Assembly (NCBI RefSeq): GCF_000524195.1
Contig: NW_020170384.1
Location: 2,743,925-2,807,924 of the forward strand
Source of the DNA: Echinococcus granulosus
Lineage: Eukaryota > Platyhelminthes > Cestoda > Cyclophyllidea > Taeniidae
DNA: 64,000 nt
Reading direction: 5' to 3'
Below, piece by piece: positions 48,959 through 61,898 of this stretch; the stretch's first letter is position 1, and each line of letters begins with the position of its first letter. The notes under the pieces are model-generated. The model worked only from the letters and a program-made list of their open reading frames with translations, had not been told where the DNA came from and did no database searches. The position numbers and the translations under genes are program-made.

Positions 48959-50916
48959 ATGTGCAGCGCAGGGGTGGTACGACCGGACTACTACTCGCTG
49001 CTTGAGGTGCCTCGTGGCGCCTCCGAGGAGGAAATCAGGAAGGCCTATCGGCGACTGGCCCTCCTCTACCATCCGGACAAAAATGCCACAGCTGAAGCGG
49101 AGGCGAGGTTCAAGGAGATCTCCAAAGCCTATGAGGCAAGTAGCGTAGTTGCGAGGTAAAATAGGCATCTCATGATCCGATTAAATGAAGTATAAGTCAG
49201 GGCAGGCGTTCATTTTTGATGACATGTTTGGTAGGTTTGGAAGAGAATTACATAAGTTAAGATGACAAAAATATTTTTTTATTTCGTTGCATTCTTTTTT
49301 CCCCAGAGATCTGATTAAACGGGCCCTATATCCTGGCAAGTATTGTTTAAAAGAGCGAAACACATGAACAACTTTTTTAGGTGCTTGGAGATGCGGAAAA
49401 GCGTCGTCTCTACGATCTATATGGGAACGGATGTTTGAAGGGGCCGCCACCAATGCGATCATTTGGAAGTTCTTTTGACGGCGATTGCGGTGCCTTTCAC
49501 ACCTTTCAGATGTTTTTTGGAGGAGATAAGGCCTTTAAACCATTCGTGGAAGTCACTACGAACGTAAGTTGTGCCGAACAGGCTTTTCACTTACTGGTTG
49601 AATGCTTACAGGACCGACTACTCTAGCGATGGTGATTATGATGAGCAGAGAACCGCCCCAATTGAGGTCAGCACTAATAGGCGGTCTTCAACGTCTACCA
49701 TTGAAACGTCCATATCGTTATAACTGTGATTGAGATTTTGGCCACTATACTATGATTAGAACTTTCGGTGGATATATGTCCATAGGCTGCGCATCATCGT
49801 TCACTGGAGATCGCCTTGATCACCAACACTACTCATGCCCGCATTCACTTCTGCTATACGCCATCCAGATTGGTTCACAATATGCATGCTGGGTGATATT
49901 AGTGGTGAGAGGACACGTGGCGTTCACTACTGCAGAGGTCTCAGTTTGACACTCACGCACCTCATGACTAAGTTTTATAAATGTGCATATTTGCAAGTCG
50001 TTACCTTTCATGTCAGAGGACCCTAATTTTGATAGGGTATGCAATCTACCTGTGTTTTCAATGCACCAAGTGTTCAAAACACTGAACGCTATTCTCAGCC
50101 TGCTTCTAAGGACTCTTCATCAACTTTCCATCGAACTAAGAGAGACATCGAGCATCCAGTGAAGGTGCGGCTTGATGAACTCCTCGGCAATACTCAGCGC
50201 CGGATGCGGGTCCATCGACGCCGTTTCGATTGTTTGTCAAGGTGCTATGTTCAGGAGAATCGAGTTCTCACCTTCAATATTCCACCAGGAGCACAGAACG
50301 GCACGCGTATCCGATTCGAAAGAGAAGGAAACGAAGCAACACCTAATGAACCTCCCGGAGATGTTGTTTTTATACTCCAGGAGGAGGCACACGAATTGTT
50401 CCTCCGTGAAGACTGCAATCTCCGAACTGGATGTAAAATTGACCTAAAGTTGGCACTCTTTGGGGGAAGTCTCGTGGTGAGCATATTAATTACCACGTTT
50501 CACCTACTAATGGCTTGTAGAAAAATATTTATTGCGTATTTTAGAGCTAAAACGAACTGTGCTATTTATTCTACCCATAGATAAAAGGACTGAAAGATGA
50601 ATCATTTTCAGTAAAAATGGAACCAATGCCATCGTCTCTTTCGCCCTTAATTATTCCCGGTGGCGGACTGCCTGACATTCGATCAAAAGACATGGATGGG
50701 AATGCAGCGGCCGACTCATTCGACTCACAGAAACTCAAGCGTGGTGATCTCATCGTACATTTTGAAATTGAATTACCCTCCCTTTTACCCAACAAACCAA
50801 AGACTGAGGCCATCAGATCAGCGCTTCCCGGCCAGGGCCAATTGAAGTTTCAGTACTTGCCGCGACAGGTGGTTACTGCAGCTTCATCAAGGCGAGAACA
50901 AGTAACTAGACAGTGA
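48959..50916 (+). CDS. Type II DnaJ/Hsp40 co-chaperone, DNAJB family, 378 aa
   Basis: Exons 48959-49135, 49381-49563, 50036-50476 and 50581-50916 join in phase 0 throughout and end at TGA 50914-50916. Residues about 9-75 are a J domain with [20 protein letters not shown], the essential HPD in YHPDKN, and [20 protein letters not shown], which stimulates Hsp70 ATPase. A short linker follows ([19 protein letters not shown]) in place of a long Gly/Phe region. From about 150 the substrate-binding C-terminal domains appear: [59 protein letters not shown], and finally [18 protein letters not shown]. No zinc-finger is present, hence type II. The vertebrate GEGLPLP loop corresponds to GGGLPDI with an insertion. 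No EEVD or targeting signal is seen, so it is probably cytosolic. The paralogue cannot be named. Intron 1 is GC-AG. Confidence 0.9.
49136..49380 (+). other. GC-AG intron in the J domain
   Basis: The J domain requires joining SKAYE to VLGDAEKRR. The only boundary that does so is GAG|GCAAGT at the donor and TTTTTTAG at 49380. GCAAGT is the standard consensus of the minor GC class of U2 introns. The nearest GT (two bases on) would shift the frame. Intron length is 245 nt. Confidence 0.85.
49612..49666 (+). other. Possible poison or relic exon
   Basis: Bounded by GCTTACAG and GAG|GTCAGC, 55 nt long. In one frame it reads [18 protein letters not shown] and its end phase fits the next exon, but its start phase does not fit exon 2. 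If spliced in from the donor at 49563 it gives DRLL and a stop, truncating the protein after the J domain. Skipping it (intron 49564-50035) gives the full-length protein. Confidence 0.35.
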
Positions 50917-51153
50917 TCGCGCGACCCTTTTATTGTGATATTATCGTTCCTTCAATCTCATCTTTGCCCTTCATTCTCTTCGTCTGTATTACTCGACTCT
51001 TGTCACTGCCTTCATTGTTTGCGCAATGAAATGTGCCGTCATGAGCTGGTGAGGCGTTTGGAAACTGCGATTATTTTTTGGTCCCAAAGAAGTGGATTTA
51101 ATTGCTCTTGAGATGCAGGAGAATGACGGGACCTTACAATGCTGCCTGGAAAA

Positions 51154-51159
51154 AATAAA
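51154..51159 (+). terminator. Polyadenylation signal AATAAA
   Basis: AATAAA about 240 nt after the DnaJ stop codon in AT-rich sequence; a fitting 3' end signal. Confidence 0.5.
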
Positions 51160-52689
51160 TTCTTAAAATTCGATTAAGTTCTTCGGGTATATTAGCTAAC
51201 ATTCCAGGCAAACGAAGTATTAGAATAAGGGCATCGGAGTGCGAATCCTGCACAGGGGCCTCTAGAACCACATTTTTTCTGTTGCTCACTGGTGCCAAGA
51301 GTAAAAATTCTAAGTTTGTAACCCTTTTCAAAAACAGGTGTTGAAGTGTATCGATTAACAGCCGGATATTCAATGAGTGGAAATTCTAGCTTTTGGCACA
51401 GCAAATTTTTGCCAGAAAGTTCATTTATTTTGGGCATCTAGTCCAGTGGAAATTCATTTTTGGTAAAATAACGCATTCTCAAGCTAAAGTCACACCGTAG
51501 CATAATCGTTAAATCACGGCTGATGGTGTTGATGCTGCCGCCTATCCATTGGTTATTTGTGGAATTGAATATGGAGGAGAGCATATGCTCTCCCAGATAG
51601 TCGCTGGACGGTTGTTTATGGGTGAGCATTAATAATACTAATTCAAGTTTAATTTTGACTATATTATGTTCTGACTATTTACATTCACCTTAGTTGTTGG
51701 CTCTGTGCTTTGTAATTGCTTGATATCAATTCACACAATTTATGCTTCCCCACACTGGGTGTTATAAAAACAAGCATAATTTTGAATTTAACGCTATCGT
51801 TTACCAAGTTTTTTCGTTTTCTGAGGGAACGCATTGATGCGACAAGCGCAATATCGTCGGTGCCTTATTTCTTATTAATTTACTTTGCATTTCTGCCTTT
51901 GTGCTCTCTCGTGTATGCTGAACCAAATAAGTCGTGGACAGCTCCAAATGCAGTATGAATCGACCTTAAATAAGTACTTTTGCTGTTCTCAGTGTCAAAG
52001 TGTTGTATTTGATAGATTTTTAGTTGGCTATAACCATGCCTTCCTTACCTCGTCACGCTTTTTATTGAAAAGAAGTGTTTCAGGGTTTTGTCATATTAGT
52101 TTAAATTGGTTTTATTGAAAATACAAATACAAGCATCAGATGGTTGTTTCATTTGGTAATTATACCTACTTAGGTCATTTACTCGTATTTGTTGACTAAA
52201 ATAGTATGCACCTTCTGCCTAAAAATCCAGAAGGGTTATTTATGCTATTTCCATCTTGTATCATTTTTTAGTAGTCGCCTTCCAGCACTCAGCTTATTGC
52301 TCGAGGCTCATAATTCTTATTTTGAAATGCTCTTCAGTGGTTGCATGAACGTCGTGAGTGTGTCACATCGATTTCTTTGGGCGTTTACTGAGAGGAGATG
52401 AACAATATCTTACAAGCTGTTCATAGCTTTTCCTTAAACTCATGCCTTTTAAATACAAGGGTTTGTGTCAGGTTCTTCCTACGTATTTGCTTCTGTTTCT
52501 ATGACCTTGTGAATTGGACCATTTCGGCGCAGAAGTGCATTGACGTTTTTTTTGAATCGGTTCTGCGCTTTATTGCCACCCTTCTTGGCACACTTTCACA
52601 ACCATACCCCCAGAGTTGTTTTTTAATCTAGTAAAGTACTATAAATTTTATTCTTAGTTGACTTTGAAGATCTCATCCTTGCTTTACAG
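51160..52689. other. Intergenic region, nothing recognised
   Basis: AT-rich sequence between the DnaJ and menin genes. No exon is supported. The right end (TCATCCTTGCTTTACAG, ending 52689) is a good splice acceptor 10 nt before the menin ATG. Confidence 0.5.
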
Positions 52690-52699
52690 ACCCTGCATA

Positions 52700-55600
52700 A
52701 TGACTCTGCGTTCTGCTACTAGCACTTCAATGCGTGCCTGGCGTCGATTCTTTCCCCTCGTTTCTGTTGAATCTTTGGTAGAACTATTTGAGGAGATGCT
52801 TCAGACTAGTCACCTTTCCGACTCGGCATCCACATGCAGCTCCGCTACTACTACACCCGCCGTCTGTCCTGAGCCAAATTTGGCATTCCTTTCTATCATT
52901 CTTGGGTATATTGAGAGTCACATCGCCACTGCCGGTGAGTCGACGACACCTGCGTCTGCGCCGACACGCAAACGCTCACTCAGTGGGACTCGATCGAATT
53001 GCGGGGCGAAACGATTGACGGTCCGCCCCTCTCCCGCTGCTACTGCTCCTGCTGTTGCTGCTTCGCCCTACGAAGCGAATTCGCCTGAAGTGCCTCCTTC
53101 CCTCTCGGAGGAAGAGATACCGGCGGCTTCGACCCCTTCCCTGGCCCCCAGTGATTCGACGCCGTCTCCAATGAGTGCAGCGGCTTCTTTGATGCGTGTG
53201 GCGGTGGAAACGGCCAGATCAGAGTTTCCTATTCTTCGTTATGAAGAGGCGGAGCAGTTGTATCAGAGATTTTATACCATGATTGTTCACAATCCCAAGG
53301 TTAGAAGCATCTTCAAATTGTTACAAGTCTAAACCGAATGAATACTTGGTACTTGGACCAGTTTTGGTTGTAATGTTGAAATCCCCAGTCAAGCTACAGG
53401 GAACGCATTCCATAGTTTTGCCCACCATAAAGCAAGTTCCATTTTAGCCGAATGATGGACACTCGCTATCAATGTCATGCGTGCGACACTCCGATTTTCT
53501 TATCTGAATCCGCACGTCACAAATGTGTGACCTTTTTTACCTTTTGAGCAGCGGTTGAATTGGTCAGTTCGATTATTCAAGTGATAGTGATAGAATAACA
53601 AAACACCGGCCTCTGGTGGTTTACTTTTTCTCTTATGTTCTGGTAGCGATGGGGTTGAGAAGTTTCCTTACCAATTTGATGACATCGAAATGTCTGTCTG
53701 GGTTGTTCTCACTTTGTGGAAGGTACAATGTCCCTGCACCTATGCCATTGACTACTGCTACCTTGAATCAGTCTGTAAAAACGTCATAATTATAAGGAAG
53801 GGGACAGGGAGGCTAGAAGTGCAACACCTCTTGCAATTATAGTTCCCAGGTGAGAAGTGTTGTCTTTACTGCGTCTGCCCTGCTTATCACGACAATGGTA
53901 ATTAGATGAGTTCGCATAGCAAAGAAACGATTCTTGATTGCAGCATTAGCTTTGTTATGGTTTATCTGTGCGTTGATTTATTGCACATGCATTGTAACTG
54001 GTTACCTACCCACAAGCAAACCCCCTTGAACTCTTTAATGTGATGCTCTGTAGGTATCTGAATGAGTTACTCTTGGAAGATAGCAGAAGTGGCTAGAAGT
54101 GCGGACCACGAGTCTTCTTCATTTTAGTTGGCATCGATGGCCAGAGTTCTGCCCGACCAGGTGACCCCCAAGAAACTGGGACTGTCATCAAACCGACGAC
54201 TGGTGAAGGCAGTTTGTGATGTCCTCTGTGCTCACATGGCCTCTCCGGCTAGGCAACGAGAGCACTTCGCTCATGCTCAGTCAATCTACTCTCTTCTCGA
54301 GTGTAAGCCAGACATTTAGTTGGCCTCTGTTGCTATTCTTCGAGCCATGGATTTCTAAGAAATTGAGAATCAGGGTGTGAACAGTTCTATGTATATTTAT
54401 TCCCTTTACTTTTTTGATGAGAACGATATTTGAGTAACATGATTTCCTGAGGCTATTCAAATTGCATTTTCTTTTTAAACAATTTTTGAAATGCAGATTC
54501 CGCTAACTCAGGAATTAGACCGAGGTATCATTATCGGTACTTTTTATTCGATGCATGAAATAAAGAAACTCAATTTTATAAAAAACCCCACCAAATACCA
54601 CGATGCAACTTCAGTTATGCTGAACTAACCCATACCAGACCGTTTACATAATTAATCCTATCAGTTCTCCATCAATCTAACTTTGGTTATTCCTTTTTTA
54701 TGGCAATGTTGGATCCCCAATCTTTTTTCTGCCTTGCGCTAGTGGAAGCAATTCAAATTGACGCACTGTATAATTTTGTATAGAATGGTTCTGTCATTCA
54801 CGAATAAGTATCTATGAGTTTGGATGGACTGTGCGAATTAATACATCAAAGCTATCACTTTCCGTTCGTTCACTCCGATTATTCTCAGTAGCATACATTC
54901 TTGTCAGTCTGGGAATTGGTGCGTCAGTGCTCCCACTACCTTATTCTCGATGTCTTTTGATCAAGGAGATGCACGGGAAAAGTCGCCTAGCTTTCTGCTG
55001 GTGTTTTATTAAGATCTGGGATCTAGCTGAACTGTTCTGTTGCTTCCACTATTGCACTCAGATGACTGGCCATTGGTATCTGTAGGCAGTGAATCTGTAA
55101 ATTTCCGCGACAATAATGCTACTTTTAATTCCTGACACTTTCTGATTACTCCAGAAATGGGGAAAGTGGAATAGCTTTTTTAAACGAAACGATCATTCCC
55201 AAATAAGTTGTGCGATGATGATGAATTTGCTCTTTTTTCTGGAAATTAGAACAGTGGTATTCTGCTCCGTTTCCCGTATTTTCCGTTCACTGAAACAAGT
55301 AGGGAAATTGTCTAACTTGCTCACAGCCTTTAAGGAAGGAGGTTGAAGGAACTAAGCGATCAATGATTGAGTCTAGGTCTGGCGACGCATTTCGATCATC
55401 GCTGAGCAACACATTTAGACATGGATGCCGGATCAGGATTTATAACTGAATGTAACGACTTATCCCCTTGACGAAGGAACCCGTACCGGACATTTTACCT
55501 GCTCATTTCCTCTGTTTTTTGATTATCCTTGAAAGATGATTTTAGCCAATCCAGTAGGTAGCTTTCAAATTGCATGTTTTCTGTTTTGAACAATCTTCCT

Positions 55601-58600
55601 GATATCAGTTCTCACTACCTTGAGATTAGTAGAACTGAAGGCATTATTTCATTTCATTCCTCCCTATCCCTCAATTGTGATAATGAGGAGAACATTTCCG
55701 TGTTTTTCTTCTGGCTTTGATGGAGGAAGTGTGCCATATTGGACCCTCGTTAATCAAATCCGAAGATAGTGCTTGCGATTACCTCGTTTGGCTGTTTTCC
55801 TGGTGTTTTGGGATCATTGTGACAAAAGACGAATTTGATTAATATCCCTTGAAGGTCATGTAAATTTACGCCTCTTGTCAAGATTCCAACCAGAATAACC
55901 AGTCGATAACGACTTCATCACGGAGGTCTTTGGTGCTGATAAGGTGAGTTTATTAGGAGTACGACGTGTGCATACGTGCCTGCTGGGTGGGTTGCTGAAG
56001 TTCCAAGGTAGTCAGCATTCTCAACTTGAATGACCTTAACCTTGCAATGCTTAGTGTAGTACATGTAATGTGGGGTGAACTCAACGTGAGTGCAAATGGA
56101 GAAATGTTCTGGAACGTCCGGGAATTCAAAGTTCGAGTGCGAACTTCTAGGACGTTAAAAGTGGAATGTTTTTTCCGGGATTGTAGATATCTTCAGGAGT
56201 GCTCAAGTCCCAATCTGTTATTGTTCCTAGACCATCGTGAATACTTTTTGATTATTTGTGCAATGTTTTGCTTTTCACTCAGATGGCCAACTAGACAGTT
56301 TTGGTTTGGCCTACGCCACGGTAGCAGCATGCCAGCTCCTGGGCTACACAGACGTCCACTTAGCGTTATCCGAGGACCACGCCTGGGTTGAGTTCGGGTC
56401 ACCAGAGCGGCGTGAAACGGCTGATGTCTCAGTGATACCTGCACTGGAACCCACTGAAGTTCTTTCCCCGGTCAAGATCACTACCACCACCTCAGTCTCC
56501 ACCCTCTATCCACCTCCTGTCCGACTCGGACACCTACTTCACTCTTGGCTCTACCTCAACGGCTGTCCCGTAGTCTGCAACCCCCTTGTCCTCTCGGTTG
56601 CCGCTGCTGTAACCGCTATTCAGCCATGTGGACTGTCAAAATCCGTTCGCCCGATAGATCAGATCACCATGGCGTCAGTACCGCCCTCCTCTTCCAAACG
56701 TCCCCGCCAAAAACTCTCCTCCGGCACTCTTTCTACCTCCAGTGATGGCCATCCTGTCCGTAGTGTTGAGACTATTTCACCTGAGGTGGGTGAAACAAAA
56801 CTTAATGAAGACTCACTCCTGACGAGCACCTTCTATACGACATCGTTTTCCACTTTTTCTAGCTAGTGCGTTTGAAGCAGACCCTTTTGTGGACGGTCTA
56901 CCGAGCGGGTATGCTCAATCAGTACCCGCTTGGATTAACCAATTTAGCGGATATTGAAGAGGGCTATCCCTCGACAGGAATTCGACTCGAAGAGGTTGTT
57001 TGTGACCTCCAGATATCCTCCAGTGTGCCTGCTACTGACTACGTCTTGCCCGAGATTGTAGAGGTGTACGGCGATTTCAGAGATGTTGGATTTTCACCAA
57101 CACCGTCGAGGCAGTTGGACGTTCCGTTGGAATTGCTCCGGCGAGCAGTGGAAATTAACAGGGTTTTCTTCCGCAACCAACACGTCTACCCCTACATCTA
57201 TCTGGCAAATTACCTTCAACGCAGAGGCGATACACCTGGCGCTTTGCGCTGTTGGGCTGAAGCTGCTCGTGTTATTGGACAGTACGTTAGGCACTTTGTT
57301 TTATCTGGTCATCAAGGAGTGACAAGTGTGAAAGCAGATTCATTTTTTGAGAGACGTTTCTGACCCCCCACCAGTTGAAGCTTACCTTCTTTAATGTCAG
57401 GTACAACCACAGTTCAGAGGACGCAGAAATCTACCGAGAGTTCTTAGACATTGCGACACGCGTAATTCCAGAGATATTCCGATTGTGTGCCGTAGAACAT
57501 CGATCCGGAATGTCCACGAAGCCAAACCTGCTAGGTGAGCTGCTTTTCCTCCAATATGAGATCAGATCCGCTTACCCTAACTGAATTTGTTTTTGTCTCT
57601 AGACAGTCCCCTGTGCCTGGCCTACCTTCTCGCCTTTTATGACCACCTCTGTCTGTGGGAGGAGGGTTCAGCAGTTCCTGTTCTTCACGTTGGGTGGGTG
57701 GATAAGTTGGTCGCATCGCTGACACGATTCTCAATTCAAGCACGAACTCAGCTTCATTTGGAAGCAATCCGGGCCACTGGGGATGAGGAGAACTTGAGAA
57801 TGTCGACAGTGACGCCGAAGAAAAAGTATCCCTATCCTCGTGCTCGTCAGTCCAGCCTTGGAAGTGATTCTGTGGTCATACATCCCATCACGGTTCGGGA
57901 AAGCGAACCCTCTCCGTTGCCCGTCTCCAAGATGGAGACGGAAGTGGAAGTAGCGTCGGCGCCGTTGGAAGATCCAAAGACATCAACGATAGACACGGCG
58001 AATGAAATGACGAAGGCGGAGCCCTTGAGAGTAATCCTTCCACCACCAGCTGCATCTATGTCCTTCCAGAGTTGTTCGACCACTGGATCCTCTGTACTTT
58101 CCGTATTCATCAACACGCCTTTGACCTCAGGAGGGGAGAACTCTACCATCGTTTCGATTTCTGAAATGGCATCAAAACCGCCTAAACAGGAGATGGCCAA
58201 ATCACTTCCAAAACAGGACCTCCTTTTGCCTGGAATAATCGATGGGCTGGAAGGAGGTGAGGAGGATCTTTTGGACGTCTACAGTCTGGTCGTTGATTGT
58301 TGTACAGGTCCGAAGGAGAAATTAATTTCTAGATTGGCGAAGGCCTCACAATTTCGTCTACTCAATCCGGCTTTTTTGATGGGTGATCTTACTGCGCCAC
58401 CCTTTGCGGACCCAGAAGAATTGGCTGATTTTCTCATGGAACGGGAGCCTTCCAAAATTAAGGAAGTAGGTCACGATTTTGTACTTGATCTGGTTTAGCC
58501 AAGACCCCATTTTTTCACGCACTTGTAGTATTCTCTTGGACGAGATTTATCCCCGTTATCTGTCTGGAGTTAGTTCCATTGTTAGCATATGGGGGGCTGG

Positions 58601-61600
58601 AGATTAGTATCAGAGCTTTATCCCTTGCCGAAATTGACACATTGATGCTTTCCTGCTGCTGTTACTTCTGTCTCTTCGTGTTCAAGATTGTATTGTTGTC
58701 AATGTATATTCTAAACAAGTATTTCAATCTACTCTTTAGGAGGATCGAGAAGAGCCTGAATTCCTGCCTGAACCTCCATCTTCGACACCGGCAGCTGTGG
58801 TAGAAATTCCAGATGGTCGTCAGACCCAGGAAGAACAACCGCAATGTAAACAACAGGATGATCATGAATTGGGGGAGAAGGAGCAGAAGCTGGATCCATC
58901 ACGTCCACACGATGCAGTCGCAGCGGCAGCGGAGGACGAAATGGAGGTAGAAGAGGACGAAGAAGTCGATGTGGGCGTCGCAATTCCATCTCAACACCGA
59001 GCCTCATCACCCGAATCCTCCGCCTGTCCCTCCCTCCCATCCATCCCCTCCACACCTCCCATTTTCCCTCTCCCTGTCACTCCTGAAGCTATGACTGCAG
59101 TTGCTACTGAAGGTGCTGTTACGACTGTGGTTGGGATGGCGACAGTAGATAATGATGTCACTGACGCTCCTAAGCCACAAACCCCCGCAGCTTCTGTGCT
59201 GGTAAATAAGGAAGAAGAGGAGAAGGCGAGAAGTAAGTTATCGACGAGATTTCAGGAAGTTTATTTAAGCTAGATATTAAGAAATTCTGGCAACTAAGGT
59301 AGCCGTTGTCGAAACAAAAGTGGTCTAATCTTGCCTTCTTCACCTTCTCACATGATTTGTTTAGCACTTGCACCACCAGGGCACCAGAGGGAAATTTCGC
59401 TAGCACAAAAATATGTGCTTCTCAAATCTAGGAAGATGTAATCATTCGGCATCTTTTTTATTGTTTCAAAGGCTGTTTTTGGCATTCGGTTTGGTGCAAC
59501 AAGCCATGGTTACCATAAATTGTCAAGGCACAGGTCACATGTTTGTGACCGGGTCCACGTGCGTTGTATTGCAACACAATAGCTATTGCACGAGTAGCAC
59601 ACATTTCTAATCGCCTTCTTTGATTGTGATGAATGATGATCAGTTGCTAAGTCATAGTTTTACTTGCAAAATTAGTTGCATTCTTGTTTTCCATCGGCGT
59701 TTCATTGATTCCCACTTTTTTGTCTGCGATTTGATTGGTTTTCAAATCCGGGTTTTTCCAATGTTATCTAAAACTTTTGAAAATTGAAAAATGGTTGTTG
59801 TTATGTGGTTGACAAGATTCCAATTCATTTTTTAACCTCTATTCGACTTATTCTTGGATATTATCGGGTGCAAATAGATTAATTCTGACTGATTCGACTG
59901 TGATTGAAATTAGCCTCTTTATCGCCTCATTAAAGCGAACATAACTTCAGTGTAGAAATGATTCCCTAATTGTATTCTACTTCTGACAGTTTTCAGAATT
60001 TCAATAGTTCCGACTTCCGTTGAGGACTTTTGACGTTTACTCACGCCAGTAATACGACGCCTGTCAGATAATAACAACGCAGTTAGCTTTAAGTGATGTC
60101 TCGGGGGATAGTACTCATGTGATTTTCCACTTGAAGATGTGAATAATTCTTTTCTTGTATATTGCCTAGGTAATTAAATTAACCCCCAATAATTGTTTTC
60201 TTCTTATGTGGCCTTATCGCTAACACATCTTTTCACAATTTATACTCCTTCAGCACGTGAATTGCATGTTGTTGGTATTGTTATCATCATAGGAGCGCCC
60301 CCCTTTTGACGACATCTGTGTGAAGAAATCCATTTCGTCTCTCCCCACGATAGCATCGAGTTGCATCGGCAGACCTTGGGTTCCAACTTCAACCGCCATG
60401 ATCGTGGGCAGAATGGCGACAGACGGTGAAACACACTTTGCCTTGATAAGGATTAAAAGTAAACCCTGTTCGGGGGTGTCGATTGAGCTGCTGTAAGGTA
60501 GCAGCCTTCTGCGAAAGTTTTTTTAGTTTCTGGGAGAAAAAAGAATGCTTATTATGATGCATTCGCTACCAGCAACACAGGCGCGATGTCTTGATTTTCC
60601 CACCTTACCTTGCACGTGACGACTGTGGAGTGTACTTTCCAGCAATTTATGATAACTGGTTTCGCCAACTGCTTTGCCGCGAAAGCATTGGTTGAGTCTG
60701 TAACAATAAAGTAATGGATGCAGACCATTCCCTAGTCCGAGGATAGCCGTATCTTTTAGCTGAGCCGCAGGTGAATTGGTGGTTGGTGCCTTTATAAGAA
60801 CGACAAGACCTCCGGACTGGAGTATTCGGATTTCTACCATTATCTTGATAATAACTAGGTTAAATACTATCATAATTTTTATTGTGAATCTTGGAGGATA
60901 TTTTTTTGGGACGTTCGCTTTTGCAATTAAAAGCGGCGATTGCCTGACGTTCCACTGTTGTGTTTTTGTGTTTATTTGGTTCTGATTGGCTCTGAGGATT
61001 TTACCGACTTCAAAGCAGCCAATAAAATTCTTCCAGTAATTGTAGTCTAATCAAATAGTTATTTCCCTGAATACTGATTGGTTGAGTTCGGGGAACTCCT
61101 GGAATTTTCCTTTTTTGAATGCTTGTCTTTTTTTTCTATTACCAAGTAGTGAAAATATCTTCTTAAAAACTCATGGAGGTTCAAAGTCTGAAATTCTGCT
61201 ACTAGTTTAAAGTGAATAGACTCAAAACCTATCCAACTAGCGGGCATTTATAAAAGTTAGTTTAGTATTATTTACTTTCAAATGTGAATGCCAAATACCT
61301 CAAGCCATGTGCAAATTATAGACTTTTTATCTGTAAAATTTTGATAATTTTTGGAGGGTCTTGGGTTTTTTTATAATTCTGTTTAATTTGCTTAGCTGCG
61401 AAAATATTTGTTACGTGTATTCATTCAGTATATTTTCATGGTTAAATTGAAACCTCTAAGATATCCTAACTGGTGGGGGTCCCAGAATGCTGGATTGTAG
61501 CTGGCATCCGATCACAAATTTGTTGTATTTTAGCGGCTACAGTACCAGACACAGAAGTGGAAACAACAACTCAGGTCTCATCTATCACACCAATGGCACC

Positions 61601-61898
61601 AACCACCACTATCATTCAGTTTACAAAGGAAGAAGAGATGAATGACTTTATAGAGGAGTCCAAACCGCCCGGAGTGTATTTGCGTCTCTACTCCACCAAG
61701 ATGTGTCGAATTGCACGTCTGCTAAACGCTCCTGGCTGTCTGAAGTCCTCTGCCATCAAGTTGACTCTCACCGCACAGAGTGAAGTCGGTTTTGGGCGCC
61801 GTCGAAGAGCCTCCACAAATGCGCCTCCTCCTTGGAAAGCCACCGCCGCAGCTGCCTTCTCCAACAGAGCTGAAAACTCGGCTCTGACCCTGGAGTAG
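52700..61898 (+). CDS. MEN1: Menin orthologue, 8 exons, about 1183 aa
   Basis: Menin is a nuclear scaffold that links MLL/KMT2 histone methyltransferase complexes and transcription factors to chromatin. Exons 52700-53299, 54128-54302, 56283-56785, 56863-57281, 57401-57534, 57603-58465, 58740-59232 and 61534-61898 sum to 3552 nt with matching phases. Family landmarks are WRRFFPLVSVESLVELF (near 12), RRLVKAVCDVLCAHM, FGLAYATVAACQLLGYTDVH followed by LALSEDHAWVEFG (near 285), SWLYLNGCPVVC, LLWTVYRAGMLNQYPLGLTN (near 433), YPYIYLANYLQRRG, EIYREFLDIATRVIPEIF, FYDHLCLWEEGSAVPVLHVG and, in the last exon, SSAIKLTLTAQSEV. The start at 52700 is preferred because an acceptor ends at 52689; an in-frame codon at 52658 would lie before it. 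Human menin has about 610 residues; the excess is Ser/Pro/Thr- and acid-rich insertions (residues about 85-180, 330-425 and 640-1090). It ends in a basic GFGRRRRAS tail, compatible with nuclear location. Confidence 0.93.
54303..56282 (+). other. MEN1: Menin intron 2 (1980 nt)
   Basis: Donor GAGT|GTAAGC, acceptor CTTTTCACTCAG; removal joins SIYSLLE to the LDSFGLAYATVAA helix as in other menins. No internal gene or element is recognised. Confidence 0.8.
57603..59232 (+). other. MEN1: Menin exons 6-7 with expanded low-complexity insert
   Basis: After the conserved VPVLHVGWVDKLVASLTRFS the two exons code for some 430 residues with little resemblance to vertebrate menin: KKKYPYPRARQSS, long Ser/Thr/Pro stretches, a leucine-containing block (EEDLLDVYSLVVDCCTGPKE, FRLLNPAFLMGDL, PEELADFLMEREPS) and then a Glu/Asp-rich region (EMEVEEDEEVDVG). 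The central block looks more ordered than its surroundings and may be a worm-specific binding element. Confidence 0.7.
59233..61533 (+). other. MEN1: Menin intron 7 (2301 nt)
   Basis: Donor AGAA|GTAAGT, acceptor TTGTATTTTAG. No internal gene is supported on either strand; the minus frames at 60240-60873 show no family resemblance. Confidence 0.75.
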
